Origin: Oerskovia rustica
GTDB lineage: Bacteria; Actinomycetota; Actinomycetes; Actinomycetales; Cellulomonadaceae
Assembly: GCF_014836555.1 (NCBI RefSeq)
Contig: NZ_JACSQQ010000026.1
Coordinates: 7,049 to 54,987 of the forward strand
Direction: 5' to 3'
DNA: 47,939 nt
Program-made: the position numbers and the translations under genes
The notes under the pieces: generated by a model
Told to the model about the DNA's origin: nothing
Database searches by the model: none
The model's input: the letters and a program-made list of their open reading frames with translations, nothing else
Part shown: positions 24,831-36,312 of the stretch, piece by piece
Position numbering within the stretch: position 1 is the first letter of the stretch
How the letters are laid out: every line of letters begins with the position of its first letter

Positions 24831-24845
24831 TTGTGTTTAGCACAA
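24831..24845. repeat. AT-rich inverted repeat upstream of the dif-side recombinase
   Basis: TTGTG (24831-24835), spacer TTTAG, CACAA (24841-24845), inside a low-GC patch (about 24800-24848). It lies about 47 bp before the recombinase promoter and could be an operator. Confidence 0.45.
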
Positions 24846-24891
24846 CACCGTGGTGAGACCTCGTGACCTCGACCCTCGACCGCTCGCGGTC

Positions 24892-24914
24892 CTGTCAGTG
24901 GCGCCCCCTATGCT
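24892..24914 (+). promoter_or_regulatory. PafBC-type (RecA-NDp) promoter
   Basis: TGTCAGTGGC (24893-24902), 6 nt, TATGCT (24909-24914). The mycobacterial recA P1 promoter has TTGTCAGTGGC, 6 nt, TAGTGT, so motif and spacing agree; only the first T is C here. PafBC activates such promoters after DNA damage, independent of LexA. It is the only good match I noticed in the window. Confidence 0.72.
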
Positions 24915-24953
24915 CCGGATGTCCGGTCTCGTCCCGTCCTCAGGAGCTGTTCG

Positions 24954-26099
24954 GTGGTCGCCCCTCCCCGCCTACGCCGCGTCACCGTCGCCGAGGCGGT
25001 CTCCACGTACCTCTCCTCCGTCTCGGCGGAGACGCTCCGTGGCGTCCTCTCCCCCACGACCCAGCGCAACTACGAGCGTGACCTGCGGGAGTTCTCCTCC
25101 CTCGCGGGCCCCGAGACCGTCCTCGACGACATCACCGGTGCCGACATCGACGACTTCCTCCTGCGGTACCAGATCACTCCGGACGGGCGATACACCGACC
25201 CGCGGACCAAGCCCGACGGCCCGGGACGGTCGGCTGCGACCGTCAACCGGTTCCGCCAGTCGGTCTCCCGGTTCTTCACGCACGCGGCCCGCGACGGGTG
25301 GGTCCAGGCCGACCCGATGCAGTGGGCCGCTCCCCCGGCCCGGCTCCGCGGCGGCCTGCGCGTCGCCCGCACCGCGCTGTCGGCGACGGCCGCGCAGGCG
25401 CTCCTCGTGACCGCGAGCACCAAGCCGCGACCGGCCGGCGCCTCGGCATCCACCGCGACGGGCAGCGCCGGGCACCCGCGTCCCGACCACGACCTCGCCG
25501 TGCGGGACCGCCTCATCATCGCGCTCCTGCTGATCCTTGGCCCACGAGTCTCGGAGGTCGCCCGCGCGGACGTCGACGACTTCGTCCGCGAACCCGACCA
25601 GACCCGCTGGCGCATCAAGGGCAAGGGCGGCACGGTGCGCACCGTCAGCCTGTCCGAGCCCCTCGCACGGGCGCTCGACGAGTACCTCGCTGCGCTCCGG
25701 CCCTCGCTCCTGGCACGCAGGCCGGGCGACGCCGATGCCGCCCGGGCCCTCCTGCTCACCTGGCGGGGCCGACGCATCGACGCCCAGGCGATCCGCGCGC
25801 TGCTCAACCGGTGCGTCGCCCGCATGCCCGAGGAGTACCGCCGGGCAGCGACCCCCCACGCCCTGCGGCACACGACCGCCACGCTCCTCGTCGCGCAGGG
25901 CTGGGACGTGAAGGTCATCGCCGAGCTGCTGGGGCACGCGTCGATCGCCACGACGGGCGTCTACCTCGACCGGATCGAGGGTGAGCTCGCGGCCGCGATC
26001 CGTTCCCACCCCCTGTCGACCGGGCTGCCCGCGGAGATGGGCAGCGAAGGACTCCTCGAAACGGACATAGACGGAGAAAACGTCGCTCCTAGGGCGTGA
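24954..26099 (+). CDS. XerC/D-like tyrosine recombinase next to dif
   Basis: A 381-residue tyrosine recombinase. The N-terminal core-binding domain (about 10-120, with SPTTQRNYERDLREF at 33-47) carries an extra loop of about 25 residues (about 73-95) and there is a second Ala/Ser/Pro-rich insertion (about 155-178). The catalytic set is complete: Arg198 (in LGPRVSE), Lys224 (in KGKGGTVRTV), His302-x-x-Arg305, His328 and Tyr337. The GTG start at 24954 lies 40 bp after a PafBC-type promoter. It is 726 bp from dif, so it may act on dif or a related site under DNA damage. Ordinary XerC/XerD genes normally lie elsewhere, and the insertions make this an atypical member. Confidence 0.85.
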   Translation: MVAPPRLRRVTVAEAVSTYLSSVSAETLRGVLSPTTQRNYERDLREFSSLAGPETVLDDITGADIDDFLLRYQITPDGRYTDPRTKPDGPGRSAATVNRFRQSVSRFFTHAARDGWVQADPMQWAAPPARLRGGLRVARTALSATAAQALLVTASTKPRPAGASASTATGSAGHPRPDHDLAVRDRLIIALLLILGPRVSEVARADVDDFVREPDQTRWRIKGKGGTVRTVSLSEPLARALDEYLAALRPSLLARRPGDADAARALLLTWRGRRIDAQAIRALLNRCVARMPEEYRRAATPHALRHTTATLLVAQGWDVKVIAELLGHASIATTGVYLDRIEGELAAAIRSHPLSTGLPAEMGSEGLLETDIDGENVAPRA

Positions 26100-26168
26100 C
26101 GTGACGGCCTGGTGACCGCAACGGGCAAAGTCACCCCATTTCTCCGGGTGCTCTCGGCGACCTGAGGC

Positions 26169-26174
26169 TACGGT
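26169..26174 (+). promoter_or_regulatory. -10 box of the phospholipase D gene
   Basis: TACGGT ends 6 nt before GTG 26181; leaderless start. Confidence 0.55.
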
Positions 26175-26180
26175 GAGCAG

Positions 26181-27434
26181 GTGCGCCCCTCGAAGACCTC
26201 TCCCGTCCAGCTCGCCCGAACGGTGATGGCCCGCGCAGCAGTGCTCGCGGTCGCGGTCCCCGTGACCGTCGCGACCGGGCTGGTGATCGCCGACGCCATC
26301 CGCAAGCGACGCGTCACCGACCCCAGCAAGTTCCCCCGCTCCGCCCCGGCCGAGGCGAGCATCGGCGAGACGACGACGACGATCTTCACCTACGGTGACG
26401 ACCTCTACCGTGAGATGCTCGCGGCGATCCGCGGGGCCAAGCGGCGCATCATGCTCGAGACGTACATCTGGAAGGGTGACGACCTCGGCAAGGAGTTCAA
26501 GGACGCGCTCGTCGAGGCGACCGAGCGCGGCGTCGAGGTCTTCGTGATCTACGACGGCTTCGCGAACCTCGTCGTCCCCCGCGAGTTCCTGACGTTCCCC
26601 GAGCCGATCCACGTGATCCGCTACCCGGTCTTCCGCCCCGGGGTCCTGGTGCTCAACGTCCGCAAGTCGGGCCGTGACCACCGCAAGATCCTCGTGGTCG
26701 ACGACGAGATCGGGTTCGTCGGCGGGTACAACATCGGCGCCATGTACGCGACGCAGTGGCGCGACACCCACATCCGGCTCGCGGGGCCGTCGACCTGGGA
26801 GCTGCGCAACGCGTTCGTCGACTTCTGGAACTCGAACCGCAAGCCGGGCCAGCCGCGCCTCGAGGACCCGGGGTCACGGCTGTGGCTGCCCGAGCTCCGC
26901 GCGGCCCGCAACGCCCCCGCCCACCTGGTCTTCCCGATCCGTGGCATCTACCTGGACGCGATCGACCGGGCGTCCGACCACATCTACATCACGCAGGCCT
27001 ACTTCATCCCCGACCGCGAGATCCTCGACGCCCTGCTCATGGCTGCCCAGCGCGGTGTCGACGTCCGCGTCCTGGTCCCCGAGCGCTCCAACCACGTCGT
27101 GGCGGACTGGCTCTCCAAGGGCCTCTACACGACCCTGCTGCGCGGCGGTGTGACCATCTGGCTCTACAAGGACGCCATGGTCCACGCGAAGACGGCGACG
27201 ATCGACGGTCGGTGGACCACGATCGGCACGGCCAACATCGACCGTCTCAGCCTGACCGGGAACTACGAGGTCAACCTCGAGATCGTCGACGCCGGCATCG
27301 CGGCGCAGATGGAGAAGGTCTACGACGTCGACCTCAGCAACTGCCGCGAGCTCACGCTCGAGGAGTGGTCCGGACGGTCGCTCGCGGCGAAGCTCGGCGA
27401 GGTCGCGCTCGCGCCGCTGCGGCCGCTGCTGTAG
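26181..27434 (+). CDS. phospholipase D-type cardiolipin synthase
   Basis: A 417-residue enzyme with one N-terminal membrane helix (about 16-38) and two HKD domains. The first is DHRKILVVDDEIGFVGG (His167, Lys169, Asp175 region); the second is MVHAKTATIDGRWTTIGTAN (His335, Lys337). This fits bacterial cardiolipin synthases of the ClsB type and other membrane PLD-family proteins; substrate is inferred. The GTG at 26181 is set by TACGGT 6 nt upstream. It converges with the MBL-fold gene after 17 bp without a clear terminator between them. Confidence 0.88.
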   Translation: MRPSKTSPVQLARTVMARAAVLAVAVPVTVATGLVIADAIRKRRVTDPSKFPRSAPAEASIGETTTTIFTYGDDLYREMLAAIRGAKRRIMLETYIWKGDDLGKEFKDALVEATERGVEVFVIYDGFANLVVPREFLTFPEPIHVIRYPVFRPGVLVLNVRKSGRDHRKILVVDDEIGFVGGYNIGAMYATQWRDTHIRLAGPSTWELRNAFVDFWNSNRKPGQPRLEDPGSRLWLPELRAARNAPAHLVFPIRGIYLDAIDRASDHIYITQAYFIPDREILDALLMAAQRGVDVRVLVPERSNHVVADWLSKGLYTTLLRGGVTIWLYKDAMVHAKTATIDGRWTTIGTANIDRLSLTGNYEVNLEIVDAGIAAQMEKVYDVDLSNCRELTLEEWSGRSLAAKLGEVALAPLRPLL

Positions 27435-27451
27435 GTCGGCTCCCGCAGCAC

Positions 27452-28291
27452 CTACTCCCGCGTGGCGTCCGCGACCTCCTCCTCGGGGCGCGGAGGGACG
27501 GTCTCGTCGACCTCGATGGTGGGCACCTCGTCGAACTCGGGGTGCTCGCGCAGGATCGCGTCGGCGACCGCCTCCGGGTCGCGGTGCGGGACGGGCTCGT
27601 GGGTCATGGTCTGCTCCTCGCCTCTCGGGGTGACGTCGAGATGCCCGCCCACCTCGAGCGGGCGGTAGTCGTAGGTGCCGCCGGTGCGCCCCTCGCCGAA
27701 CAACCGGTGGACCAGGGTGAGGCCTGCCGGGGACAGGATCGCGTCGTGGATCGGGATCATGGTCCGAGGGTCGAGCGAGCGGACGAAGTCGATGCCCTCG
27801 GCGATCTTCATCCACGGTGCGGCCACCGGTGCGAGGAGGACGTCGAGGCGGTCGTCGGTCAGGGGCGGGCTGAACGAGTCACCCGGGTGGTACGTACGTA
27901 CCCCGTCGCCGGCCACCAGGTAGGTGACGTTGGTGACCCGTGGCACGTCCGGGTGGATGAGCGCGTGCTGCCCTCCCCCGACCAGCACCGAGAACGGCCC
28001 GATCGTCAGGACGTCGCCTGGCTCGACGACCTGGAACCGTTCGCCGTCGGGCGTCTCCCCCAGCCGGTCGAACGCTGCCTCCGGTCCGACGACGCGCAGC
28101 TCGGGGTGCATCCCGAGTGCGGCGCGGACGGCGCCGACGTCGAGGTGGTCGGGGTGCGCGTGCGTCACGAGCAGCGTCCCGGGGGTGACGAGCGCCGCGG
28201 CGGTGTCCGCGAATGTCCCAGGATCGAAGGTCAGGGTGGTCGCCGCGTGCTCGAGCGCGACGCAGGAGTGGCCGTGGAACGTGATGCGCAT
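27452..28291 (-). CDS. MBL-fold metallohydrolase (UlaG/UPF0173-like)
   Basis: A 279-residue metallo-beta-lactamase-fold protein starting MRITFHGHSCVALE, typical of the UlaG/UPF0173 branch. The metal motif THAHPDHLD gives His44, His46, Asp48, His49; further ligands are probably in GGGQHAL (about 110-116) and YHPGDSF (about 134-140). The last 55 residues are acidic and not part of the core. Substrate unknown. It is separated by 66 bp from the TetR gene on the same strand and could share its transcript. Confidence 0.85.
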   Translation of the reverse strand: MRITFHGHSCVALEHAATTLTFDPGTFADTAAALVTPGTLLVTHAHPDHLDVGAVRAALGMHPELRVVGPEAAFDRLGETPDGERFQVVEPGDVLTIGPFSVLVGGGQHALIHPDVPRVTNVTYLVAGDGVRTYHPGDSFSPPLTDDRLDVLLAPVAAPWMKIAEGIDFVRSLDPRTMIPIHDAILSPAGLTLVHRLFGEGRTGGTYDYRPLEVGGHLDVTPRGEEQTMTHEPVPHRDPEAVADAILREHPEFDEVPTIEVDETVPPRPEEEVADATRE

Positions 28292-28357
28292 CTGTCGCCT
28301 TCGGTGGGGTGGCTGAGGGTGGTTCCAGTGTGCCGCGCGGCGGGGCGTCGCGCCGGG

Positions 28358-28918
28358 TCAGGGGGCGAGCAGGAGGTCGACCAGACGCTGGGCGGCCGCG
28401 TCCGTCCGCTCCAGGTCACCCGTGACGAGGCGGTCGAGCAGGAGCCCCTTGAGGCCGGACGTGAGGAGCGTGGCGTCGATGCGGGCGCCGTCGGGCGCTC
28501 GCCCGACGGCGACCAGGAGGCGCTCGACGTGCTCGACCCACGTGGTCACGGCGTCCTGGGCGATCGCGTGGTGCGGGCTGCCGTCCTCGAGGGACGTCGT
28601 GAGCACCTGGAGCATGAGCGTGAAGTGTCCGGTGTGGGCGGGGTCGGTCATGCCGACCCACGCCGATCGCGCGGTGATGCGCGGGTCGGTGGTCTGGACG
28701 GCGTCGAGCGCCGCGATCATGCGTCGACGGTGCTCGACGAGCACGGCCTCGAGCAGGGCGTCCCGGGTCCCGAAGTAGTGCACGAGCATCCGGGCGCTCG
28801 TGCCGAGCGACGGAGCGAGGGATCTCAGCGTGAAGCCGCTGAGGCCCGTGGCCTGGAGGTGGTCGAGCGTGCCGGAGACGAGCTGGGCGCGTCGCTCTTC
28901 GTCGGGGGTGCGTGACAC
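28358..28918 (-). CDS. TetR-family repressor
   Basis: A 186-residue TetR-type regulator: N-terminal helix-turn-helix (about 10-55, with GFTLRSLAPSLGTSARMLVHYF), and a ligand-binding C-terminal domain. It diverges from an SDR gene across 53 bp. The palindrome 28977-28992 lies between and inside the start of the SDR gene, and a TAGGCT (28956-28961) -10 box for this gene has its -35 region under that palindrome, so the protein likely represses both genes. GTG 28918 has GGAG upstream. Confidence 0.87.
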   Translation of the reverse strand: MSRTPDEERRAQLVSGTLDHLQATGLSGFTLRSLAPSLGTSARMLVHYFGTRDALLEAVLVEHRRRMIAALDAVQTTDPRITARSAWVGMTDPAHTGHFTLMLQVLTTSLEDGSPHHAIAQDAVTTWVEHVERLLVAVGRAPDGARIDATLLTSGLKGLLLDRLVTGDLERTDAAAQRLVDLLLAP

Positions 28919-28936
28919 GGTGACTCCGGCTGGGGG

Positions 28937-28965
28937 TTGACGACGGGACGGTGCGAGCCTACGTT
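28937..28965 (+). promoter_or_regulatory. consensus promoter of the SDR gene
   Basis: TTGACG (28937-28942), 17-nt spacer, TACGTT (28960-28965), then 6 nt to ATG 28972. Both boxes and spacing are near ideal, and the message is leaderless. Confidence 0.75.
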
Positions 28966-28971
28966 GACCAC

Positions 28972-29784
28972 ATGAGTGTAACGCGTGTTACAGGTAAGGT
29001 GGACGCCTCGACCCGCACCAGGCACGGCTCCCCCGCCCCCCGCTGGACCGCAGCCCTCGTGACTGGCGGAAGCTCCGGCGTCGGGCTGGCGCTGGCCCGC
29101 CGCCTCGTCGCGGACGGCACGACCGTGCTCGTGTGCGGGCGCGATCCCGGCCGCCTCGCGGACGCTGCGGCCCAGGTCCCCGGCCTGCGCACCCTGGTCG
29201 CCGACCTCTCCCACCCCGACGACGTCGCCCGCCTCGCACGCACGGCGGTCGACCTGCCCGGCCTGGACCTCGTCGTGCACAACGCGGCCGTCCAGCTCGA
29301 CCGCGACTGGGTCGTCACGCAGCGTCCCGGGGCGACGGGCCCCCTCGTGCGGGATGCTGCCGCCGAGCTCGCCGCCGACCTCGGTGCCCCGCTGCACCTG
29401 ACTGCGTACCTCCTGCCGGTTCTCGCCGAGGCCCCGCGCGCGGCGGTCGTCGCCGTCACGTCGGCGCTCGGGACCGTCCCCAAGCGCTCCGCGCCCGTCT
29501 ACTGCGCGGCCAAGGCCGGACTGAGCGCCTTCACCACGTCGCTCGGGTACCAGCTCCGTGCCACGGCCCCGCACGTCCGCGCGATCGAGGTCGCGCTCCC
29601 CCTCGTCGACACCGCGATGACAGCGGGCCGCGGGGCACGCAAGATCACGCCCGACGCCGCCGCTACCGCCATCCTGTCCGCCCTCGCCGGGCGCAGGGAC
29701 AGGGTCCACGTCGGGGCCGTGAGGCACCTGCTCGCCATCCATCGCGTGGCACCCCGCCTTGCGGCGCGGATCGTCGCCGACTGA
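28972..29784 (+). CDS. short-chain dehydrogenase/reductase
   Basis: A 270-residue SDR. TGGSSGVG (31-38) binds the cofactor, NAA sits at 104-106, and the catalytic Ser164, Tyr177, Lys181 (YCAAK) are in place. The substrate is unknown. ATG 28972 is favoured by the promoter at 28937-28965 (6-nt spacing); an in-frame GTG at 28951 lies upstream of the predicted transcription start. The TetR-type palindrome covers codons 2 to 7, so the first residues (SVTRVT) double as operator DNA. A strong terminator follows at 29804-29846. Confidence 0.87.
   Translation: MSVTRVTGKVDASTRTRHGSPAPRWTAALVTGGSSGVGLALARRLVADGTTVLVCGRDPGRLADAAAQVPGLRTLVADLSHPDDVARLARTAVDLPGLDLVVHNAAVQLDRDWVVTQRPGATGPLVRDAAAELAADLGAPLHLTAYLLPVLAEAPRAAVVAVTSALGTVPKRSAPVYCAAKAGLSAFTTSLGYQLRATAPHVRAIEVALPLVDTAMTAGRGARKITPDAAATAILSALAGRRDRVHVGAVRHLLAIHRVAPRLAARIVAD
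28977..28992. promoter_or_regulatory. TetR-type palindromic operator
   Basis: TGTAAC-GCGT-GTTACA: the six-base outer arms are perfect inverted repeats. It overlaps codons 2-7 of the SDR gene, just after the predicted start of its transcript, and the -35 region of the divergent TetR gene, so one bound dimer could block both. Confidence 0.75.
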
Positions 29785-29803
29785 CGACTCGCCCACGGAC
29801 GAC

Positions 29804-29846
29804 GGCGGTCCGGGTGGGAGGCTCAGAGCCTCCCACCCGGCCCGCC
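29804..29846. terminator. bidirectional terminator, SDR and pyc
   Basis: A 15-bp perfect stem (29810-29824 with 29826-29840), extended by GGCGG/CCGCC on the outside, lies between the converging SDR and pyruvate carboxylase genes. Confidence 0.85.
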
Positions 29847-29884
29847 GACTGCTGCGCCTCCAGGCCGTCGCCCGGGCACGTTCG

Positions 29885-33295
<3,411 letters not shown>

Positions 33296-33498
33296 CCGTC
33301 ATCGTGGGTCGGGCACGGGACACTCGCGAGAAGAGGTCCACGCACCCGCTCGTCACGGGCGCCGCTCCGGCGCGAGCCGGGGACGTCCAGAGGCGATCTT
33401 CGCACGGCCACCCGCGCAGGACGTCACCGGAAGGGGGCGAGCGGGAGAAAAGGTGCTCATCGCCACGGGCCGGCCGGCCGCGAGCCCGGACAGGAGAA

Positions 33499-33519
33499 GA
33501 CCCCGCTGAGGGCGGGGTC
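33499..33519 (-). terminator. terminator after MerR gene
   Basis: GACCCCGC (33499-33506) pairs with GCGGGGTC (33512-33519) around TGAGG; on the minus strand it is followed by TTCTCC. It lies 36 bp past the stop at 33555. Confidence 0.65.
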
Positions 33520-33554
33520 CTGGGGTCTCGGGCGCCTCTGCGGCGCGGGGTGCG

Positions 33555-34145
33555 TCAGCCTGCGCTTCGTGCCCGACGGCGGAGCTCGAGCTCGTCCTCG
33601 GTCGGGACCCCCGGGGTCTCGTCGTCACCCAGGGACTCTGCCGGCATGTCGCTCAGCGTCCCCTCGACCTCGCGCCAGACACGGCCGACCGCGATGCCGA
33701 ACACTCCCTGGCCACCCTGGACCAGGTCGACGACCTCGTCCGGGGACGTGCACTCGTACACGCTCGCGCCGTCGCTCATGAGCGTGATCTGCGCGAGGTC
33801 GTTCACGCCGCGCTCACGCAGGTGCTCGACCGCAGTGCGGATCTGCTGCAGGGAGACCCCGGTGTCGAGCAGTCGCTTGACGATCTTGAGGACGAGGATG
33901 TCCCGGAAGCCGTAGAGCCGGTGCGTCCCCGAGCCGGAGGCGGAGCGGACGGTCGGCTCGACGAGGCCGGTGCGGGCCCAGTAGTCCAGCTGCCGGTAGG
34001 TGATGCCCGCGACGCGGCACGCCGTGGGGCCACGGTAGCCGGTGGTGGTGTCGTGCTCGGTGATGTCCTCGCCGAACAGCAGTCCCTGGGCCGCGTGGGA
34101 AACAGGAGCCCCCGGCTCCGCTCCAGCTCTGCCGCTGCTGTTCAC
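33555..34145 (-). CDS. MerR-family regulator (Rv1830-like)
   Basis: A 196-residue MerR-type regulator close to mycobacterial Rv1830. The winged helix spans about 38-110 (GYRGPTACRVAGITYRQLDY, THRLYGFRDILVLKIVKRLL) and the tail carries VYECTSPDEVVDLVQGGQGVFG, the conserved C-terminal motif of this group. Members of this block influence growth and division in Actinobacteria; the exact regulon is not known. GTG 34145 has a GGAGG ribosome site and a full SigA promoter upstream (34173-34201), so it is a separate transcript from the genes upstream. Confidence 0.9.
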   Translation of the reverse strand: MNSSGRAGAEPGAPVSHAAQGLLFGEDITEHDTTTGYRGPTACRVAGITYRQLDYWARTGLVEPTVRSASGSGTHRLYGFRDILVLKIVKRLLDTGVSLQQIRTAVEHLRERGVNDLAQITLMSDGASVYECTSPDEVVDLVQGGQGVFGIAVGRVWREVEGTLSDMPAESLGDDETPGVPTEDELELRRRARSAG

Positions 34146-34172
34146 TGTGCCTCCAAGGATGATGTGGACTCC

Positions 34173-34201
34173 ACGCTAGGCCCGGGGCCGGGGAGCGTCA
34201 A
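34173..34201 (-). promoter_or_regulatory. SigA promoter of MerR gene
   Basis: Minus strand: TTGACG (34196-34201), 17-nt spacer, TAGCGT (34173-34178). Transcription would start near 34166 and give a short leader with GGAGG before GTG 34145. Confidence 0.72.
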
Positions 34202-34388
34202 CGACCGGGACCTCGGGAGGGTGAGCGTGTCGCGTGAACCACCCGCCGTCGTCCCCTGCGGCCCCCCTGACAACGGCGCCCGACCACTTGTCCCAGTTTA
34301 GTCCGAGATGACCCCTTTGCCATCATGGGCGACGGGCACGCACGACCTGCGTCCGTGACACGGCACTGCTCGGAGCATGGCCGCACGG

Positions 34389-34907
34389 CTACCGCTCCCC
34401 CGGTCCCTCGCCGGGTTCCGGCGGCCCGAAGTCCTCGGGCGAGACATGCTCGAGGAAGTCACGAAACTCTGCCACCTCCCGCTGCTGCTCGGGGTCGACG
34501 ATCTCCACCCCTGCGAGGGCGATGATCTCCGCCGAGCACATGACGGGACTGTCCGTGCGCACAGCCACGGCGATCGCGTCCGACGCCCTGGCATCGACCC
34601 GGACCCCCGTGCTCAGGACCATCTCGGCGAAGAAGATCCCGTCGTCCAGTGCCACGATCTCCACCCGCAGCAGGCCCACGTGCACCGCTTCGAGGACATC
34701 TCGGAGCAGGTCGTGCGTCATCGGCCGGGGTGCCGTCAGGTGCGCCTGAGCCATCGCGATCGCGCTCGCCTCACGAGGGCCGATGATGATCGGGACGACC
34801 AGCTCGGCCGCGGGATCGAGGAGCAGCACGACGATCTCCTGCCCTGCTCCCTGCTGCTGGCGCACGCCGAGCACCTCGACCGGGACCATCGGCACCTCGT
34901 TGCTCAC
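34389..34907 (-). CDS. DUF151 bifunctional-nuclease family protein
   Basis: A 172-residue DUF151 protein, orthologous by position and sequence to mycobacterial Rv1829. The conserved core is visible: LLLDPAAELVVPIIIGPREA (about 26-45), RPMTHDLLRDVLEAV, FFAEMVLSTGVRVDARASDAIAVAVR and the C-terminal FRDFLEHVSPEDFG. Family members show nuclease activity in plants; the bacterial role is unclear. GTG 34907 is 6 nt after TACGGT (34914-34919, minus), a leaderless start, and is preferred over ATG 34889. Confidence 0.9.
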   Translation of the reverse strand: MSNEVPMVPVEVLGVRQQQGAGQEIVVLLLDPAAELVVPIIIGPREASAIAMAQAHLTAPRPMTHDLLRDVLEAVHVGLLRVEIVALDDGIFFAEMVLSTGVRVDARASDAIAVAVRTDSPVMCSAEIIALAGVEIVDPEQQREVAEFRDFLEHVSPEDFGPPEPGEGPGER

Positions 34908-34913
34908 CCGTCC

Positions 34914-34919
34914 ACCGTA
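34914..34919 (-). promoter_or_regulatory. -10 box of the DUF151 gene
   Basis: TACGGT on the minus strand ends 6 nt before GTG 34907. Confidence 0.55.
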
Positions 34920-35014
34920 CGACGGCGGGCGCCGTCCGTCAGGAGGAGGCGCACGGAGGGTCCCGCACCACCTGTCCGCAGGGCCGAGCCGTCCAAGGGA
35001 CGTGCGGGCGCGAC

Positions 35015-35824
35015 TCAGGTCGTGAGGTCTCCCACGCCCTGGCGGAGCCACACGGTGTGCAGCTTCGCGAAGAGCTCCCCGACCTCACCGGCGAGGGCTC
35101 CCGCATGGGCGCGCGCCGACGAGGACTGCTGGCTGCGCCACGGGGCGACGACCTGCTCGACCAGGCCCACGTGGCGGTCCGCCGACGTGCGCAGCAGGCG
35201 AAGGTGGCGCGGCTCGATCCCGTACTCGCCGAGCGCTGCCGCGAGCTGGACGACCTCGAGGGACCACGCGTCGAGCTGTCCTCCCGGGGCCTGACGAAGG
35301 ACGCCGGCCGAGATCAGCCCCTCGACCAGCGAGACGTCCACCCCCGCAGCGCTCGCGAGCGACTCGACGGTGTATCGCTGCCGAACCGTCGTGGTCTCGG
35401 TCTCGCCGTCGCTCGCAGCCAGCCGGAGGGCCGGGTTCTCGACCACCTCGCCCGCGTCGAGCGCCGCGAGGTTCTCCTTGATGACCTTGAGCGGGAGGTA
35501 TCGGTCGCGCTGCTCGAGCAGGACGTACCGCAGCCTCTCGACGTCCGCCGGGCAGTACTGCCGGTACCCGGACGGCGTCCGCTCGGGGTCGATGAGCCCC
35601 TGCTCCTCGAGGAACCTGAGCTTCGAGTGGCTCACGCTGGGGAACTCCGTGCGCAAGGCACGCAGGACGTCCGAGATGCGCATCGTCGCGCGCCGCGAGA
35701 TGCCCTGAGGCCAGGGTTCGGCGGACTGCTCGACGTCGTCCTCGTCGGTCGATCGTGCGGTCAGCGCACCTGTGCCGTCGAACCGGTTCTCGTGCCCCCA
35801 CGGGGAGCGTGCCGGCTGGTTCAC
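35015..35824 (-). CDS. ftsR: FtsR-like MerR regulator (Rv1828-like)
   Basis: A 269-residue MerR-family regulator. The DNA-binding domain (about 48-115) reads RISDVLRALRTEFPSVSHSK, then LRFLEEQGLIDPERTPSGYR and DVERLRYVLLEQRDRYLPLK, closely matching Rv1828 and the Corynebacterium FtsR, which activates ftsZ. A C-terminal ligand or dimer domain follows. The first 45 residues are variable. The GTG start overlaps the FHA gene stop (GTGA), so FHA protein and regulator are co-translated. Control of division here is by homology only. Confidence 0.88.
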   Translation of the reverse strand: MNQPARSPWGHENRFDGTGALTARSTDEDDVEQSAEPWPQGISRRATMRISDVLRALRTEFPSVSHSKLRFLEEQGLIDPERTPSGYRQYCPADVERLRYVLLEQRDRYLPLKVIKENLAALDAGEVVENPALRLAASDGETETTTVRQRYTVESLASAAGVDVSLVEGLISAGVLRQAPGGQLDAWSLEVVQLAAALGEYGIEPRHLRLLRTSADRHVGLVEQVVAPWRSQQSSSARAHAGALAGEVGELFAKLHTVWLRQGVGDLTT

Positions 35825-36312
35825 GGGTGCTCTGCCGCGCCTTCCGCCGACCCCACGGTCTGCCCGAGGACCGGGCTCGTGTAGAAGGTGAGGCGGTACT
35901 TGCCGATCTGCACCTCGTCGCCGGTGACCAGGGCCACGGCGTCCACGCGGTTGCGGTTGACATAGGTCCCGTTGAGCGAGCCGATGTCACGCACGACGAA
36001 CTGGTCGTTGTCCCGGACGAACTCCGCGTGCTTGCGCGAGACCGTGACGTCGTCGAGGAAGATGTCCGCGTGCTCGCTCCGGCCGGCGACGGTCCGCTCG
36101 GCGTCGAGGAGGAAGCGCGAGCCGACCGAGGGGCCACGCTGCATCACGAGCAGCGCCGAGTGGCGGGGCAGTGCCGAGATCGCTGCCTGTTCCTCGGCGG
36201 TCAGACCACCGGGCTGCGCACCCTCTTCGATCGGCAGCTCGATCCGCCCGAACGTGACGGTCGTGTCGCTGCCTCCCCGGCGTGGCTCCGCAGATTCACC
36301 TGGAGTGGTCAT
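35821..36312 (-). CDS. garA: GarA-like FHA protein
   Basis: A 163-residue protein with an N-terminal regulatory tail and a C-terminal forkhead-associated domain (about 60-145: VGSRFLLDAERTVAGRSEHA, DDVTVSRKHAEF, DIGSLNGTYVNRNRV). The tail contains DTTVTF (Thr17/Thr18), the place of the ETT phospho-switch in mycobacterial GarA/OdhI. Those proteins inhibit 2-oxoglutarate dehydrogenase when unphosphorylated and are released by Ser/Thr kinases. ATG 36312. It overlaps ftsR; a gcvH gene that usually precedes it in mycobacteria is absent. Confidence 0.9.
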   Translation of the reverse strand: MTTPGESAEPRRGGSDTTVTFGRIELPIEEGAQPGGLTAEEQAAISALPRHSALLVMQRGPSVGSRFLLDAERTVAGRSEHADIFLDDVTVSRKHAEFVRDNDQFVVRDIGSLNGTYVNRNRVDAVALVTGDEVQIGKYRLTFYTSPVLGQTVGSAEGAAEHP

